64,000 nucleotides of DNA from Flaveria trinervia. Taxonomy: Eukaryota > Streptophyta > Magnoliopsida > Asterales > Asteraceae. Numbering within the stretch: the stretch's first letter is position 1; each line of letters begins with the position of its first letter. Shown one piece after another: positions 45,787-56,519 of the stretch. Under the pieces are notes generated by a model that was not told the origin of the DNA, searched no databases, and saw only the letters and a list, made by a program, of their open reading frames with translations. The stretch covers positions 83,609,748 to 83,673,747 of the forward strand of contig CM046447.1 of assembly GCA_025506515.1 (NCBI GenBank), written 5' to 3'. A program made the position numbers and the translations under genes.

Positions 45787-46792
45787 ATGGCTTCCATCTC
45801 AAAGACTGATATGGAGACTGGAACCATGAACAAATCCCCACTGATCACTCTTGATGATTTTGACACTTGGTGCATGAGGATGGAAGGCTTCATCAGGTCT
45901 CTTGACTCAAGAATGTGGGAATCTGTTGTAAATGGACCTTTCATACCCAGCACCCCCTCTACTACTGGTGCTGGTATGATCCCTAAAGATATGGCCAACT
46001 ACTCAGATGAAGATAGAAAAAGAGTAGAGATTGATAGGAAGGCCGTGACTGCTCTTCAGACTGCTCTTCCAAACTCTGTATACAGAGGTTTTAAGAAGTG
46101 CAAAACAGCTAAACAGCTGTGAGATGCACTGAAGCTGATGTATGAAGCTCCTCTGAAGCCAAGGAGAACAAGAAAGATCTTCTGAAGCAGCAGTTTGAAA
46201 ATTTCACCTTCAAAGCAAGTGAACCATGACCCAACAATACTTCAGGTATGTTGAGATTGTGGATACCCTAGTGGATGGAGGAGTACCTCTTGAGAACAGG
46301 GACATTGTAAGGAAGTTCATGTCCTCACTTCCTAGGCAATGGACACACTATTGTGTGGTGATCAAGAGGACTGAGAACCTTAAAACTCTTACTCTGACAG
46401 AGTTCTATGGGATTCTCAGTGGATACCAGATGGAAATGAACATGCAAGGTTCATCTAGAAACTCCAACAATCAAATGGGTTTAGCCCTTCATGTAGTTGA
46501 AAGGGACAACATAGAACCCAAACATCATCTCATATGCTACCCTGACAACTCACAAAAGGGTCCTTTCATCACCTTCCCGGAGACACCAAGAGAGAACTTT
46601 ACTCAAGGAAGTCCATTCCAAGAGACAAGTTCTTCTCAAGCCTTTGTGTCTACTGATGAAAGCTGTGGGAATTATCTTTTTACTCTTGAAGACCTAGACT
46701 GTATTCATCCAGATGACCTGGAATACATGGAGATAGTTCAGCAGATGGCTCTCCTCACTCATAGAGCCAAGAAGTTCTACAAGAGAACATGA
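45787..46792 (+). pseudogene. Element E gag, N-terminal part
   Basis: The ATG lies 70 bases after the PBS (MASISKTDMETGTMNKSP). A TGA at 46120-46122 ends a 111-codon open part and sits at the same codon as in A. Two 1-bp deletions (near 46147 and 46227) absent from copy 1 then shift the frame. 46226-46792 is open and contains EIVDTLVDGGVPLENRDIVR and EFYGILSGYQMEMNMQG, typical copia gag helices. A second TGA (46790-46792) follows FYKRT. This one is not in A (Gly there). Confidence 0.9.
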
Positions 46793-48207
46793 AGAAGATT
46801 TCCAAGCAATGCTATCAGTGGAAAGTTTGGGCTGGATAAAAGCAAAGTTAAGTGCTACAACTGTAACCTTATGGGTCACTTTGCTAGGGAGTGTAAGGCA
46901 CCTAAAGAAAATGGGGGCCAAACACAATCCAGACCAACTACACTGACAAAGCCCCTCAGTCTGAGAAGCCTAAGCAACATGCTGCTGTTGCTGTTGAAGA
47001 GGGAGGCTTTGACTGGAGTTTTCAAGTAGAAGATGCTTCTCCAAACCAAGCACTAATGGCTGATCATGATGAAGCCAAGGTATTAGAACATCTCTGTACT
47101 CCTGAATGCATTGCTAAAGTAAATAGATACAGGTCCTACAACTTGGAGATGAGATCTGATCTTGAGTCCTTAAACATTTTAAAATCTGATTTTAGAAAGT
47201 CTGAAAATGATTATAAACTGAAAATAGAGGACTTAGAGAAAACCATTTCAGTTCTAAAACATGAACACACAAACTTTAGAACTCAAATTCAAGATCTCAT
47301 AACCAAGCTAACTGAGTGCCAGGCTGAGCTTGTGATCAGCAAAGCCAGGGCAGAAAAGAGTGTTCTTGAAGAAGAGACCTTCAAGAACATGATATCCTCA
47401 TCTCTGCACAACAAAGTATGCTATCAAAACAGACAGGGACTGGGATCAAATGAGATAGCTCCTCCACACACAATCTTGTCTGTAAGATCTCCTGGGTGTA
47501 GAACTTGTGAAGATGAGCTTCCTCTCATAGATCCTATAAGTGAGGATGATGAAGAAGTGATAGTGAAGAATTCCTCTGAGAAGAGTGAAGATGAGGATTC
47601 TTCCAAGGGCCACTATCCTTCTGAGGAGAAGAAATCAACTGTGATGACCAAGTCTAAGAGAAAGAACTTGATTAGGAAGAGCAAAAGGAAAGCAAAGAAG
47701 GCTCAAGAAATCAAGGCTACTTTTGATGCTAAGCAGAAACAAGTTTTTATCTCTGCAGGTTTCAAAATAGTAAAGACTGAAGACATCAACCAAAACTCCT
47801 CAGCTAAGAGTACTGGTTCATGTTCAAATCATCACAGTGGAAAGAAGAAGACTGAGCTGCAGTGTACCACTGCTGCACAGCCTGGACCATCAAACTCCAA
47901 GAACAATTCACAGCCCAAAAGAACTGTCTCAGCATCTACCAAGATGAAGGTGGAGAAGGGATGTGACCAAAGCCAGTCTTGCTCTCAAAAGGATACTCCT
48001 TTGAAGAAGAAAATGTTATGTGTCATGTGTGAAAGTACTTCTCACATTGCCAAGGATTGCCCATACAATCCTAAAAGTACCATCCACATGACCAATTCAA
48101 AGACTTCAAAGAATCTCAAGAAGTCTCAAGCTTCGAAAGGAAAGTCTGTTTCCTTCGGAAGCTCCAAATCAAAGAAGAAGGTAAATGGAAATTACCTTCG
48201 GAAGTAA
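46793..48207 (+). pseudogene. Element E gag, middle and C-terminal part with two zinc knuckles
   Basis: After the TGA comes the first knuckle CYNCNLMGHFAREC (about 46853-46894), then a 1-bp indel relative to copy 1. The stretch 47056-48207 (383 codons) has a coiled coil (YKLKIEDLEKTISVLKHEH, then RTQIQDLITKLTE), an acidic part (DPISEDDEEVIV), a basic part (KSKRKNLIRKSKRKAKKAQE) and the second knuckle CVMCESTSHIAKDC. It ends at a TAA that A does not have at this point. An A-run one base shorter than in A causes the shift. Confidence 0.88.
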
Positions 48208-48530
48208 AATTGGTCTCGGAAGAAAGGAGTTCTTCAGAAGCACTAAAGTCTGCTGCAGTGACTGTAGAATCTTCCGAAGGTTCAGTCATCAAAATGTGTG
48301 AAGTTCCAAAAGCTTCTAAGGTTTTGAAGGTCAAGTCCAAGACTCCAAAGGTGGTGTGGAAGTCTAAGAAAGACCAAATGACTAAAATTTCTCCATCAAC
48401 AACAGCTGAAGATCCCCATAGTACAACCATAGGATCTATTACTGTTGCATTACCTTCTATTACACTTAGTGAGCCCAAGACAAGTAAGGCTTGGGTTTCC
48501 AAATGTAACTAATCATTTTCTTTGTGCAGG
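48208..48530 (+). pseudogene. Element E gag tail and gag/protease border
   Basis: In the next frame 48210-48512 reads VSEERSSSEALKSAAVTVES, then PKTSKAWVSKCN and TAA (48510-48512). A T-rich stretch and TGCAG|GA follow (AG 48528-48529). Protease then begins in a third frame. A has the same TAA and acceptor-like layout. The border may be used for splicing or frameshifting; the sequence alone does not decide. Confidence 0.6.
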
Positions 48531-48991
48531 AACAGCTCAAGACAAACAGGAATGTCTGGATAATTGACAGTGGCTGTTCCAGGCACATGACAGGCAATAG
48601 GTCTGTACTCCATAATTTTGAGAGAATTGATGGAGGACCAGTTACTTTTGGAGGAGATGAAGGTGGTTACATTTCAGGAAGGGGAAAGGTCACAAATGGT
48701 AAGCTCAGCATTGAAAAGGTAAACTTTGTTAAGGAGCTTGGATACAATCTTCTGAGTGTATCTCAATTTTGTGATCAGAGTCATAACATGCTCTTTACTG
48801 AGCATGAGTGCATTGTTATCAAGCCAGGAGTGGTCATTCCTCATGAGCATATCCTGCTCAGAGCCCCCAGGAAAGGGAACATGTACAAGATGGATTTGCA
48901 AGAAACATCTCCTTTTAGAGAAGTTTCATGCTTTCTATCTAAAGCAAATAGCGATGAGTCTTTCCTATGGCATAAAAGAATGTCCATGTAA
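48531..48991 (+). pseudogene. Element E protease and GAG-pre-integrase
   Basis: The open stretch carries VWIIDSGCSRHMTGNRSVLH, the copia protease active site (Asp-Ser-Gly at about 48566), then GNLL-type protease core readings (GKLSIEKVNFVKELGYNLLS) and the pre-integrase region with FLWHKRMSM. A missing base relative to A (TGTGTCACGTAA versus TGTCCATGTAA) breaks the frame at 48985. The product would cleave gag-pol. The first Met or Val is inside a polyprotein, not a start. Confidence 0.88.
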
Positions 48992-49011
48992 ACTTTAAGA
49001 ACATAAATAAA

Positions 49012-49791
49012 TTGATTAAACATGATCTGGTAACTGGAATGCCAAAGAAAGAGTTTACAAGTGATGATCTTTGTGTTGCATGCCTGAAAGGGAAGCAACA
49101 CAAGGTATCTCACAAGCCTAAGGAAAAGAACTCCATCACTACTCCCCTACACTTGTTACATATGGATCTCTTTGGCCCCACCAGTGTAATGAGTTTAGGA
49201 AGGACCTCTTACTGTTTAGTGATCACAGATGACTTTACAAGATTAACTTGGGTCTTCTTCCTTAGAACTAAGGATGAAACCCCTGAGATTCTAAAGAATT
49301 TCATCTTAAAAATTGAGAATCAATGTGATCATAAAGTCAAAACCATAAGATGTGATCAAGGAACTGAATTCAAGAACCAAATCCTTGATATATTTTGTGA
49401 TGAAAAAGGTATTACAAGACAATATAGTGCTCCCAGGACTCCTCAGCAAAACGGAGTTGCTGAGAGGAGAAACATGACACTTATTGAAGCTGCAAGAACT
49501 ATGTTGTCTGACTCTAAACTGCCTATCACCTTCTGGGCAGAGGCAGTTAATACTGCTTGCTATGTGCAGAACAGAGTTTTAGTAGTTAAGACACATGGTA
49601 AGACTCCTTATGAACTTTGGCACAAGAGGAAACCTTTCATTGGTTTTCTCAGGTCATTTGGATGTCCCTGCACCATCTTGAATACCAAAGATCAAATTGC
49701 CAAGTTTGCTGAGAAATCAGACGATGGACACTTCATTGGATACTCCTCCCAAGCTAAAGCTTATAGAGTATACAATCTCAGACTAGAATAG
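49012..49791 (+). CDS. Element E integrase (open 259-codon fragment)
   Basis: The second half of the zinc-binding region (CVACLKGKQHKVSH) is followed by the complete core: Asp in VITDDFTRLTWVFF, Asp in RCDQGTEFKN, Glu in NGVAERRNMTLIEAA. Then comes WAEAVNTACYVQNRVLVV and the conserved SFGCPCTILN and HFIGYSSQAKAYRVYN. All catalytic residues are present and no stop interrupts 49012-49791. It is a polyprotein fragment, so the Met is not a true start. A TAG after RLE ends it; A also breaks close to there. Confidence 0.92.
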   Translation: MIKHDLVTGMPKKEFTSDDLCVACLKGKQHKVSHKPKEKNSITTPLHLLHMDLFGPTSVMSLGRTSYCLVITDDFTRLTWVFFLRTKDETPEILKNFILKIENQCDHKVKTIRCDQGTEFKNQILDIFCDEKGITRQYSAPRTPQQNGVAERRNMTLIEAARTMLSDSKLPITFWAEAVNTACYVQNRVLVVKTHGKTPYELWHKRKPFIGFLRSFGCPCTILNTKDQIAKFAEKSDDGHFIGYSSQAKAYRVYNLRLE

Positions 49792-50546
49792 TTGAGGAGT
49801 CAGCCAATGTGACCTTCAATGAACACACACCATGTGTTGCTGGTTCTGGTCCGGATTGGCTGTTTGATCTTGATTTAGTTACCAACTATTTTAACAAATC
49901 TTGTGAGCATGTTTCAGGATCTGCAAAAAATTTAAATACAGGTGATCTTGATCCAAGATTTGAGCTAGGAAGATCTTCAAGTCATACATCTTCAGCTCCA
50001 GTTGGAACTACTTCAACAAATGAAGTTTCTATCAGCACAACAATGACAAATTTAGCTGATATATCTGGCATGCCTTCAAATTCCAGCTCAGAGGCTTCTC
50101 AACCAGATAAAGACACCTCAATTGTAGAAGACAACAATGGTGATGGTGATAGTGATCATGAATTTCTTGATACTAATAACCATACCATAGATGACAACAT
50201 CAATGATGTTACACACTCATTGGATCAAGTTAATCTCGATAAGTGTGATAATGTGGAGGGTAATTTTTTAAGCCCAGATCTAAATTTCTCAAATTTGGAT
50301 CTCTCTCAGCAACTTGCTGTGATCCCTCAGCTAAGGATCCACAAGTCTCATCCTACCACAAACATCATTGGAGATGTTGTCTCTGGGGTAAGAACAAGAG
50401 GACAAACTCATGAAGCAAATATTTGTCTTCACTCTTGTTTCTTATCTCAGATAGAGCCAAAGAAAGTTGATGAAGCTCTAAAGGATGGAAGTTGGGTTGA
50501 AGCTATGCAACAAGAGCTGCTTCAATTCAAAAGACAGAAAGTTTAG
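49792..50546 (+). pseudogene. Element E integrase-RT linker and RT start
   Basis: 49809-50546 reads MTFNEHTPCVAGSGPDWLFD, a Ser/Thr/Asp-rich low-complexity linker, then IIGDVVSGVRTRGQTHEANI and DGSWVEAMQQELLQFKRQKV. This is the conserved entry into RT. A TAG (50544-50546) replaces Trp and is followed by a TGA at about 50583. Confidence 0.88.
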
Positions 50547-51980
50547 AACCTTTGTCCTCTCCCTTTTGGGAAGACTACAATATGAACCAAATGGGTTTTT
50601 AGGAATAAGAAGGATGATAGAGGAATCATCATCAAGAACAAGGCAAGACTAGTTGTTCAAGGATACACACAAGAAGAAGGGATTGACTACATTGATGTCT
50701 TTGCTCCTGTAGCGAGACTAGAAGCTGTTAGGATATTCCTGGCATTTGTTGCATCCAAGAACTTCAAAGTCTATCAACTTGATGTAAAGTGTGCTTTCTT
50801 ATATGGAGTGATTGATGAGGAGGTTTATGTCAAACAACCACCTGGTTTTGTAGACCCTAATCATCTTGATTATGTCTGCAAGCTTGACAAAGCTCTTTAT
50901 GGGCTGCATCAGGCACCCAGGAAGGGGTATGAGACACTGCCTGCGTATCTCTGTAAACATGGATACAGGAGAGGTGCTATAGATGGAACTCTCTTCATCA
51001 AAGGACAGGGAAATAACTTATTGCTGGTTCAAGTATATGTGGATGACATCATCTTTGGTTCAACCAATCCAAAGCTCTGCAAAGACTTTGAGAAGCTGAT
51101 GAAAGATAGATTTGCAATGAGTTCAATGGGAGAACTCAACTTCTTTCTTGGAATTCAAGTGAAGCAGGTTGAGGATGGCATCTTCATAAGTCAGTCAAAG
51201 TATGTTCAAGACATACTCAAGAGGTTCAATATGACTGACTGTAAGATTGCTAAGACACCCACAGCCAGAAACCACTCCCTTCGTCCTGATCTTGAGGGGG
51301 AGTGTGTAGATGAACACTTATATAGGGCTATGATTGGGTCTCTTATGTATCTTACAGCTAGCAGGCCTGATATCATGTTTGCTACATGTATTTGTGCAAG
51401 ATATCAAGCCAACCCTAAGATGTCTCACTTAATCACTGTGAAAAGAATTTTAAGATACCTCAAAGGTGCTTCAACACTTGGTCTATGGTATCCAAATAAT
51501 CCTAATTTCAATCTGTATGCCTATACAGACAGTGATTATAGTGGTTGCAACATGACTGCAAAGTCTACATCTGGGGGATGTCAATTCCTTGGTGGAAGGA
51601 TTGTCTCATGGCAATGCAAGAAACGATCCTGTGTGTCTGCATCAACTGTTGAAGCTGAATACATTGCTGCTGCAAGCTGTTGTGCTCAAGTGCTTTGGAT
51701 TCAAAATCAAATGCTGGACTATGGATTTAATTTCAAGGAGACTCCAATCCATATAGACAACAACAGTGCTATATCAATTACATAGAACCCTGTGCAGCAC
51801 TCAAGAACAAAGCACATCAATATCAGGTATCATCTAATAAGAGATAATTATGAAAAGGGATTAATTAAACTTGTCAAGGTTCACACAGATGACCAATATG
51901 CTGATTTGTTTACAAAGGCTTTTGATGAACAAAGATTTAAATATCTAATATCAGCTATTGGGATGATCAACCTTGAGTAA
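50547..51980 (+). pseudogene. Element E reverse transcriptase and RNase H
   Basis: RT from WVFRNKKDDRGIIIKNKARL runs open to 51785 in one frame. It includes VFAPVARLEAVRIFLAFVAS, LDVKCAFLYGVIDEEVYVKQ, KLDKALYGLHQAPRKGYETL and the active site VYVDDIIFGSTN. RNase H follows (AYTDSDYSGC, then STVEAEYIAAASCCAQVLW). A TAG at 51783-51785 replaces a coding triplet. The last part (51792-51980) has QHSRTKHINIRYHLIRDNYE and QYADLFTKAFDE. It converts element RNA to DNA. Confidence 0.93.
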
Positions 51981-52667
51981 ATTTTTCTTAAAACTAATTC
52001 TTATTATTTCTTAAAATGTGTGTTCTAAGTTGTCTAGTCAATCATCTTCATAAGCTCATGTTTTTCCTTGGATTGGAAGATTTTCTTTAGATTAATTGAT
52101 GATTTTATACTTCGGAAGTTATTCATTTTAACTTCGGAAGAAAATCACATCTTCAAAATATTTAACTATCTAAGAAATTTATCTTCGGAAGAAATTTCAA
52201 TTTTATCTTCCGAAGCTTAAATAGTTATCTTAGACACTTACTTATTTTTAAGGACCATTTCCTTCCGAAGCAATAATTAACTCTCGAAAGCTTTATTGAT
52301 CCCTATATAAAGCTTTCAAGTCTTAATTATTTCTTCCGAAGCAAAATCATCAAATACTCTCAGGAAATTCTTCCGAAGTCATTTTAGCTTCGGAAGCTTT
52401 TTTATTAAAACTTCCGAAGATAATTTACCTTCGGAAGCTTTTCGATTTCCAAGAAAACTACTTTTTGAGCAAAAAGTAAACTACTTTTTCAGAGGTGGGA
52501 CCGACATCCGGATTTCAAAGCTTATCCTCTTTCATTAAACTTTATCTGAAATCCCTCTCTCTCATATAAACCCAATGATTTCCCCCTCTTCTCTCATCTG
52601 CTTTTCATCCAAACCTAAAACCCAAAATTTTCTCTCTGAAATTTCTTCATCTCTAAGCTACCTCACA
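51981..52667 (+). promoter_or_regulatory. Element E pol-ORF3 spacer: CTTCCGAAG/CTTCGGAAG cluster and TATA boxes, candidate internal promoter
   Basis: About ten copies of CTTCGGAAG or its reverse complement lie between 52110 and 52437 (for example 52110, 52132, 52184, 52207, 52333, 52370, 52388, 52411, 52429). TATA-like sequences are CTATATAAAG (52303-52312) and CATATAAACC (52563-52572). The second is followed by a CT-rich leader and the ORF3 ATG at 52668. A retains motif cluster, second TATA and spacing. The same 9-mer marks the LTR. Promoter activity is inferred. Confidence 0.55.
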
Positions 52668-55600
52668 ATGGCTAACCTTGCTCACAAAAATGATCCCAAC
52701 TTTACCATGCAGCTACACAGACAACATAATCAAGTTGCTCTGTTATGCTCTGAGAAAGATCCTCATTTCTCGGAGGTTTGCCGTTTCTTGTCTCTATCTC
52801 ACTACTTCACCTCCCTAACCATTGATCCTCCACTCTATGAGGATCAGTTGCTTGAATTCTGGAAGGCCTGCCAAGAGGTCATTATGGACGGGGAGAAGGC
52901 ACTGTCTGCCACAGTGCAGGGGAGAACAATCTTCATCACTCCGGCCATCATCAACCGACATCTTCAGCTGGATAATGAAGAAGGTGAGGTGTTCTTCCCA
53001 AAGGAAGCTGTAAATCATTCCTTTGAGCAGATGGGCTACGAAGGAGATTTCTCTGTAAAGACCTTCAGGAAAGGGAAGGTCACATCCCAATGGAGATTCC
53101 TGCTCCATGTGGTCATTCACAGCTTGTCAAACAAGCATGGTGGATGGGACCAGATTCCTGAAGATCTCTCCTTTATAGTCCATGGAATGGTTCAAGGGGT
53201 CAAATTCAGGTACTCTCAATTTTTTTATACAAATTTGCTTGCTAATTTAGATTCCTTAGAGTACTACATGTTTCCTAGATATGTCCAGTACATTCTTAAT
53301 TGTGAACTGGGCTCACAGTTAAAGGAAACAGGTAACACTCTTAAATTGGGACAGATGAAGCCCGGCATCTTTAAAATACTGAGAAAGTCCACTGTTGGAT
53401 TCTCTGGGGTAGAAACAACCCTAGTCCCAAAAATGTTAGTGCTCATTGCTCAAGGTGACAACCTAGCAGCACAAGCTAGTGTTGAACCCACACCTGCTGC
53501 TTTCCAACCACCTACACAGCCTTAAATATCCATCACCTACCAAAGAAAATACAAAAGAACCCCTGCTCAGACTATTCAGTCTGAGGAGGCACCCATATAC
53601 TCATCCATACAGGAAGAAGTGGATACTGGAGCTCCCACTTCTCCTGAGGAGCAGACCACTCCCATCTTTTCAAAGATCAGTGCTGAGGTTCCTCATGCTC
53701 AGCCTGATGAGCTCATTAGCCCTACTGCCTTAAGCCATCACTCTGAGTCTCAACACTCAAGTGATCAACCTTCAGGGGACAGTTACCATCCCCAGCCTAT
53801 AGATCTCAACCAACCAATTCCCAACCTTGACTTCTATACTGATGAAGATCTAGGTTTCAGTGAGTATAATGAGTCTCTCTTCTTTTCCCCTACTCAAAGA
53901 GAGGTGAATACTCCTGAGTCTCTTATATCTATCCCACATCAGTCACCCACAACTGAGGTGGACACTCCTGAACCTGTTCAGGATGTCCATATGGAAGAGG
54001 CTCTCACTTCTGAAAGTGATTACATCATTAAGACCTTAACCATGGCAACTCAGCCTACTGACATCTCAACTGAGACTGCCAGTAAGCAGAGGAAATCCAG
54101 TGGCCAAGAACTCAGAATTGGTCATGAGAGAAAGGACTCTGGTCCAATCTTTTCCACCCCCAGTGATTCTTCTGATGAAGATGAGGGGGATCTGAGACTA
54201 AGGTGCAACAACTATCCAAAACATGCACCTATTTAGTCTCAAAGGTTAGTCACCTTGAATCTCAGGTGACTACCTTACACAATAGGATCAATGATCAGCA
54301 ACTTGAGATTTCATATCTTAAGGAAAAACTAGGTGGGAGACCCATAAGGAGAGCTCAACCAGGAACACAAGAACCTGTGGATGTGATTGATCTATCATCC
54401 AGCTCACCTATGCAAGTGGGTGATGCTACCAAAAAGGGGGAGAAAGTCCTTACAGCCACAGAACCTGGGAGTTCCTCTGAGAGAATGGACATTGAGGACT
54501 CACTATCCTCACTTGCAACTGTGCATTCTCAGCAACCTCCTCTAGTTCACATTGATGTGGACTACACAGACTCCTTCATACAGAGTCTGTTTGAGGATGG
54601 GATACCAAGAGCCATGTCACCTTCATCATCCTTTAATCACATCATTGGATGGAGGTATGACAACAACTGGAAGGCTGTCGTCATCATAAGAGTTCAAGGA
54701 CAGCAAGAAGTTTTTAATTTTCAGACCTTGAACTACTATGAAGGTTTGGATCTAGTCAACATGCCACTTGTCAACCCAAGCCAATCAAGACAAGCTGACA
54801 GAATGGCTAGAAGAATCCAAGACAGGATCATTGCAGAGTTCAGCCTAAGAAGGAGACTAAGGCAATCAGGAAATGTCATCGGTCAACTGGATGTTGAGGC
54901 AGACCCTAAGATTAGCTTCATAGGGGAAACCTTGACTGAAGGCCCAGTGACAGAACCTGAGAGCCCTGTCTCATCATCTCCAACTGCTGCAGAGATCCAT
55001 ATTCCTTCTGAGACACCTGCTGGTGAAGGTGCTTCTCAACCTCTCTCTGGCCTGAGCTTAGATGCTGCAATGAGCAATGAAGGCCAAAGCTCTCTCCACC
55101 CTGAGTCACAAAGGTTTGTGAGTGACAAAGGGAAAAGAAAGATGACATCTGAGGAGATTAAGGAGGGGGAGAGAGAGAGGAAAAGGAAGCTAGGGGGATA
55201 AGGTTCCTATTCTGGGTCTTCAAGACTCATGGAGTCTGCAATCAGGGCTGCCCCCAGACCAGATACTCAGAATGATGAGTTAAGGGTAGTCACGATCAAC
55301 TATCTGCAGACTAGGAACTATGACACAGATAACATCATTTCTCTCCCCTTGGATGAATTGAATGAGCTGGTAGATCTGGAAAGATCAAGAGAGAAGAAGG
55401 AGGCAGAAGATGCAGAACTCCTAGTACAGATCAAAGAAGAAAGAAGAAGAAAAAGACTGTATAGAGTTATGACTACCCTCTCACCAGTTCAAGAAATCCC
55501 TGAACAAGAGGATGTGGCTCAACAAGAACCTCAGGTAGATAAGTAAGAAGAAAGAATCAAGATGATTAACTACCTGAGTGCCACAGGTCTCTACCAGGCA

Positions 55601-56491
55601 GATGCACTCCTTCCCTTACCTTATGACTATGTTGAGTTTGAGTATTTAAAACAACTTGAGCTTGAGTTAGTCAAGGAAAGAAAGACAACTAAGAGAAAGT
55701 TGAGGGAAGAAGATGCAAAGTCAAGAGCCATCATCCAAAAGAGCATGAAGAAGTCTGCTAATAGGCAGAGGATGATGAGCTTCTTGAAGCTGTATGGATT
55801 CTCCGGAAGGAGACTTGGACCCATGTCTCTATCCACTATGGATGAGCATATCAGGGTAATCAAGCAGATGATCAAGAGTGGTGTGCTCACTGACTTACAC
55901 TCCACTCCAAGTCAAGCCCCACCTGAAATAGAGGTTAAGGTTGAATAAACAGACACAACACAACCCGAACCTCGAGCTAATGCTTAGCAAGCTTCATCTT
56001 CTGATCCATAGCAGGGTCAACCTCCTTCTCCTTCTGAGCCTGAGAGAAAGGAAGTCCCAACTAAGAGAGACAATAAAGATCAATCTGGTGCTGCAGGCCA
56101 GTCTTCTCAGTTAAAATTTGGAAAGAGAAAGAAGAGGATGGCTTCTAAACCAAAGTCTAAGAAGAAGAAGCCTGGATCCTCTTCTGAACCTCCGGATGAA
56201 TCAGAACAACCTGAGGATGTGCAGCAAGAGGATGCTCAACCAACTCCAACTTTAGTAGCTCCTCTAGCATCAGGAAGACCCATCTTGTCTTGGACATACA
56301 CAACAAATCTAGAAATATGGCATGTTATTAGAGATCAAGGCATTGAAGACATTTATACATGGCAAGATATGTTTCAGTTGCCTCTGCATGATCTCTTTGA
56401 CATGAGAAGACACTTTGACAGCCTAAAGGATCTTGATCAACTTATGAAGAAAGGAATGGTGATCATCCTAATGAGGACTGTTAATATCTGA
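52668..56491 (+). pseudogene. Element E third ORF (about 1270 codons), unknown product
   Basis: Start MANLAHKNDPNFTMQLHRQH is shared with A. An N-terminal globular domain of about 280 residues includes SEVCRFLSLSHYFTSLTIDP, VQGRTIFITPAIINRHLQL and KHGGWDQIPEDLSFIVHGMV. Next is a Pro/Ser/Thr/Glu/Gln-rich acidic region, then coiled coils (VSHLESQVTTLHNRINDQQL; ELELVKERKTTKRKLREED), a basic segment (KPKSKKKKPG) and a conserved C-terminus (SWTYTTNLEIWHVIRDQGIE, LPLHDLFDMRRHF). TAA at 53523, a shift near 54200 and stops at 55199, 55544 and 55946 break it. I see no signal peptide or membrane segment, so envelope-like is unsupported. Confidence 0.85.
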
Positions 56492-56519
56492 AGTTTTCTA
56501 AGTGTTTTGGTAGCATCAG

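Larger units (their letters stand above)
41950..47554. repeat. Tandem duplication, copy 2 (about 5.6 kb)
   Basis: This is the second copy of 36342-41949, in direct orientation and immediately adjacent. Its right end continues uninterrupted into the rest of element E (GATGATGAAGAAGTGATAG), so this copy is linked to the full E. Its left end is the novel junction. Confidence 0.93.

Noticed and set aside
48501..48530. A complete mini-intron GTAACT...TGCAG of about 25 bases at the gag/protease border
   Set aside because: Too short for a plant intron; only the acceptor-like part is reported as a possibility.
52110..52437. CRISPR-like appearance of the regularly repeated CTTCGGAAG motifs
   Set aside because: The motif is only 9 bases, occurs in both orientations and with irregular spacing, in a plant retrotransposon; no cas genes.
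52668..53525. Calling ORF3 an envelope gene (as the SIRE third ORF is often called)
   Set aside because: No signal peptide, membrane segment or cleavage site is visible; I call it an unknown product.
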